From Terfezia claveryi (lineage: Eukaryota > Ascomycota > Pezizomycetes > Pezizales > Pezizaceae), in assembly GCA_015179025.1 (NCBI GenBank), contig WHUX01000395.1, forward strand, positions 1-33,487: a stretch of DNA of 33,487 bases. Reading direction: 5' to 3'. This document shows, piece after piece, positions 30,031 to 33,487 of the stretch. Within the stretch, counting starts at the first letter, position 1; each line of letters begins with the position of its first letter. A program made the position numbers and the translations under genes. The notes beneath the pieces are model-generated. The model was not told the DNA's origin and ran no database searches. It saw only the letters and a program-made list of their open reading frames with translations.

Positions 30031-33000
30031 CACTAGCAAGGGACCTGCCCCAGGTCGCTTATCTTTGTCTGCGTTTTCTTTGCCTACATCTATGTCTGTT
30101 GATGAGTCTCGCCTGTTTGGCGAGCACTTCGTTGTACCTATAACTGTCAAGTTCAATGATAAAACAGTGGTTACATCAGCTCTCATAGATTGTGGTGCTT
30201 CGGGAATAGCATTCATTGACCAGACCTTCGTCAGTAAGAACTCTATACCAACCTCCAAGCTAAAAACCCCCCGCCTTCTTGATGTCATTGACGGCCGCCC
30301 TATCTCTTCTGGGGCGATTACCGACCTCGCATGCCTGCCCAGCGCCATTGGTGATCACTCGGAAGATCTCCCAATGTTCGTAACCAGGCTAAAGTATCCA
30401 ATTGTCCTTGGGATCCCCTGGCTCAGAATGCATGATGTATCAGTCAGCTTCGGCTCTTACATCTTACAATTCAACAGCCCTTATTGCAAAAAACACTGTG
30501 GAGATCCAAAAACCACTGTCACCGGGCTGTGCGCATTGCCACCCCCAATAATCCACCCGACTCAGGTGGTACTACCACCTGCACACATCGATGCCATTCC
30601 CCCGGTTTCCCCGATATCCCCCACCCCCGCGAAACCCCTGAATATTAACTTTATTGGAGCAGGGGCCTTCGCTTATCTCACCAGGAGGCATAAGCTCAAG
30701 GCGCATACCCTCTCAATTTATGAGATTAATCTGGAGATTAATAAGACAAGGTCTAAGGATGAGTGGAAATCCCTAGTCCCAGACGAATACCATGAGTTCA
30801 TTGACCTATTCTCGGAAAAAGCCACGGAAAAGCTTGCCCCCCATCGACCATATGACCACACAATTCCGCTAGTAGAGGGCAAGACCCCCCCTTATGGCCC
30901 TCTCTATGGAATGTCCCGAGCGGAATTGGAGGCCCTGAAGAAGTACCTGGAGGAGAATTTGAATAAGAGCTTCATTCGGCATAGCTCTTCCCCGGCGGGT
31001 GCTCCTGTACTGTTCGTTAAGAAATCAGATGGCTCCCTTCGATTGTGCGTGGACTATCGTAGATTGAATGAAATAACGGTGAAAAACAGGTACCCCTTGC
31101 CCCTAATCCAGGAGACGTTAGCTAGGCTCTCCAAGGCAAAATGGTTTACCAAATTGGATCTAAGAGGGGCTTATAACCTAGTACGGATCGCTGAAGGGGA
31201 GGAGTGGAAAACTGCCTTCCGGACACGTTATGGCCATTTCGAGTACAATGTCATGCCCTTTGGATTAACCAATACCCCGGCCTCCTTCCAGCACTTTATT
31301 AACGACACCCTACGGGACTTCCTGGATGTGTTCTGTACGGCTTACCTTGATGATATCTTGATTTACTCGGACTCTCTGGCAGAACACAAGATCCATGTCA
31401 GGCAGGTCTTAGAGAAGCTGGAGCAGGCTGAACTGTACCTTAAGCCTGAAAAATGCGAATTCCATGTCCAAGAGGTGAAGTACTTGGGCTTGATTATAAC
31501 CACGGAAGGTATTAGGATGGACCCTGCCAAGGTCGCGGCAATCCAGGAATGGGAAATCCCCGCCAATCTGAAGGACGTACAGGCCTTCCTGGGTTTTGCT
31601 AACTTCTATCGCCGGTTCATTCTGGGTTATTCGAAAATTATGGCACCTCTAACAGCCCTGACCAAGACCAAGATGGAAGCTGGAACACCGAAAAAGGCTT
31701 TTCAGTGGAATCCAGCAGCCCAGGCCGCTTTCGAGGACCTCAAGAAAGCCTTCTGTTCAGCTCCAATCCTTGCCCACTTCGATCCCGATCGAGAATGCAT
31801 TGTCGAAACTGATGCCTCCGACTACGTCTCCGCTGGAATACTGTCTCAAAATGATGATAATGGTATCCTCCATCCAGTGGCTTACTTCTCCAAAAAGCAC
31901 TCCCCGGTGGAGTGTAACTATAAGATCTATGACAAAGAATTGATGGCCATCATAAGGGCGTTCGAGGAATGGAGACCACACCTGGAATCGGCAACGGGGG
32001 TTATCGAGGTCCTTTCCGACCACAAGAACCTGGAATACTTCACAAGCACCAAGTTGCTGAATCGCCGGCAGGCTAGGTGGTCAGAATTCCTATCCCGTTT
32101 TAACTTCAAGATCAGGTATCGGCCTGGAAAGGCTGGGGGTAAGCCAGATGCACTGACCAGGAGATCAGGAGATCTCCCTAAAGGGGGGGATGAAAGGCTG
32201 AAATACCAGAATCAGGTGGTATTGAAACCTGAAAATCTCGACCTGGCGGCCAATACCCTTGCTGATGCTGATGCGGAAGCTAGAGCGAACCTCGGAGTGG
32301 ACCTCCTTCGGCAGGTACGGCAGGCACACGCGGAGGACCCCCTGGTTAAAGATGTAATTGCCGTGGTGGAATCTGGAGAGCGTCGCCACACGAAGATTTC
32401 CCTCGCGGAATGCTCGATCCAGGACGGCCTCCTCTACCACCTAGATCACCTCTATATTCCTGCAGACGATGAGCTCCGCCTGAGGTTAATTAAGGAGCAC
32501 CATGATACCTTGGCGGCAGGTCACCCTGGAGTGGCTAAGACGTTAGAACTACTAGCCAGACAATACATATGGATCGACCAGCGGAAGGAGGTAGAACGGT
32601 ACATACGGAACTGCCATATCTGCAAGCGTGCAAAACCCACTCGTCATGCTCCGTATGGGACCCTGACGCCCCTGGAGATTCCGGATCGACCTTGGCAACA
32701 CCTAACTATGGACTTCGTGACTGGGTTGCCAGAAGATTCAGGGTCTAATGCCATTCTCATGGTGGTAGATCGACTGACCAAGATGCGGCATGTGATACCC
32801 TGTCGAGATACCTGCTCTGCCTAAGAATTAGCTGACCTCTACCTCAACGCTGTATTCCGCTACCATGGCCTTCCTGAATCAATTGTCTCCGACCGTGGCC
32901 CCCAGTTCACATCTGAGTTCTGGAAGGCATTCTGCGGGCTACTAGGGATTGAAGTGCGCCTCTCTACGGCATACCACCCTCAAACAGATGGCCAATCAGA

Positions 33001-33487
33001 ACGAATGAATGCCGTCATGGAGCAGTACCTATGGGCCTACGTCAACTATCAGCAGAACAACTGGGTATCTTTGTTGGCAACCTGTGAATTCGCAGCCAAC
33101 AACCAGTTCTCGGAGTCGCTGAAAACGTCCCCATTCATGGCCAATTATGGCTGGCACCCTCAGTTTGTGGACTCCCTAGCACCCCTGCGGAAGGCCAAGG
33201 AAAATGCTCCTGCCAAGGAGTTCGCCACAGAGATTGCTGACTCCACTTGACTCTAAAGGCTGAGCTAGGATATGCCCAAGCCAGGCAAGCAGAATATGCC
33301 AATGGGTCTCGGTTGCCGGCCCCCAAATACCAACCGGGAGATCAGGTGTGGTTATCCAGTAGGCACTTCCGGACAGAACGACCCTCGCGGAAACTGGACC
33401 ATAAGTTCTTAGGGCCATACGAAGTATTGGGAAGTGTGGGCACTCACGCTTATCGACTGAAGTTCCCCAGAGATATTAAGCGCCACC
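29981..33487 (+). pseudogene. pol: pol of copy A3 (PR-RT-RH-IN), nearly intact
   Basis: The frame opens after a stop at 29978 and overlaps the end of gag in the +1 frame, so there is no clear start codon of its own. Protease: ALIDCGASG, Asp codon 30188-30190. [32 protein letters not shown] at 31343-31354. RNase H: ETDASDY (Asp at 31811-31813), YDKELMAI, DHKNLEY (Asp at 32018-32020). Integrase: zinc-binding CHICKRAK (Cys codons at 32612 and 32621) and catalytic Asp 32711-32713, Asp 32891-32893, Glu 32999-33001, with exactly 35 residues between the last two (D-D-35-E). A TAA at 32822-32824 splits the integrase core, where CAA would fit. After TGA 33248-33250 a frameshift leads into the GPY/F module (KFLGPYEVLGSVGTHAYRL) at the window edge. 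Confidence 0.93.

Larger units (their letters stand above)
28220..33487 (+). mobile_element. Ty3/gypsy chromovirus copy A3, cut by the right edge
   Basis: The best preserved copy of family A, on the plus strand: 5' LTR, gag, then a pol frame of more than 1000 codons. It differs from an open element by one stop in gag, one stop in pol and a frameshift near 33250. The right end (rest of the GPY/F module, chromodomain, 3' LTR) is outside the window. The five bases before the LTR are ATACC and would be its target duplication. Confidence 0.95.

Noticed and set aside
1..33487. tRNA, rRNA or other structured RNA genes and host protein-coding genes
   Set aside because: Reading both strands, I found no convincing tRNA or rRNA motif and no non-transposon protein. 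Short promoter-like boxes outside the LTRs were ignored because the AT-rich DNA yields many by chance.

Overview
This window contains no recognisable host gene. It is a stack of transposable elements from a filamentous fungus, most likely an ascomycete (Pezizomycotina). The basis is chromodomain-bearing Ty3/gypsy elements, a short fungal-type intron (GTAAGT, CTGAT-like branch site, AG) in a Plavaka-like transposase relic, and widespread C-to-T decay in CpA context that resembles repeat-induced point mutation (RIP). There is no close taxonomic marker, so genus is not claimed. Family names come from motifs read by eye; no search was run.

Layout, left to right. (1) 1-5168: copy A1 of a chromovirus called family A here, minus strand, cut by the left window edge just before its chromodomain. 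(2) 5169-7236: AT-rich decayed DNA with a 69-bp tandem repeat and a broken minus-strand gene of unknown family. (3) 7237-13256: complete copy A2, minus strand, with two 510-bp LTRs, a polypurine tract, gag, pol with a C-terminal chromodomain, and a perfect 5-bp target duplication (GATAT). (4) 13262-19424: continuation of the same AT-rich DNA that A2 split, holding a heavily mutated Plavaka-like (CACTA superfamily) transposase on the minus strand. (5) 19425 to about 24.61 kb: a second, unrelated chromovirus (family B), minus strand, with a 3' LTR and gag-pol-chromodomain but no 5' LTR. (6) 24.6-25.3 kb: a GC-rich GGACGCA minisatellite, about 230 bp of unassigned sequence, and a 12-bp tandem repeat. 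(7) 25327-28217: a large inverted-repeat (foldback-like) element with two arms of about 315 bp, a core of about 24 minisatellite units of 37-39 bp in two subtypes, and a nested Tc1/mariner element (26028-27407) that landed on a TA inside the array. (8) 28220-33487: copy A3, plus strand, the best preserved family A copy, cut by the right window edge.

Insertion order that can be read: the AT-rich relic is older than A2, which interrupts it. The foldback-like element is older than the mariner nested in it, and apparently older than A3, whose LTR begins where the right arm stops matching the left. A1 and A3 are inverted relative to each other.

The most unusual object is the foldback-like element. 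Its arms share short words and a TATA box with the U3 region of family A LTRs, with the TATA boxes facing outward. It may be a chimera of LTR U3 ends around a satellite core, or a class of non-autonomous element I cannot place.
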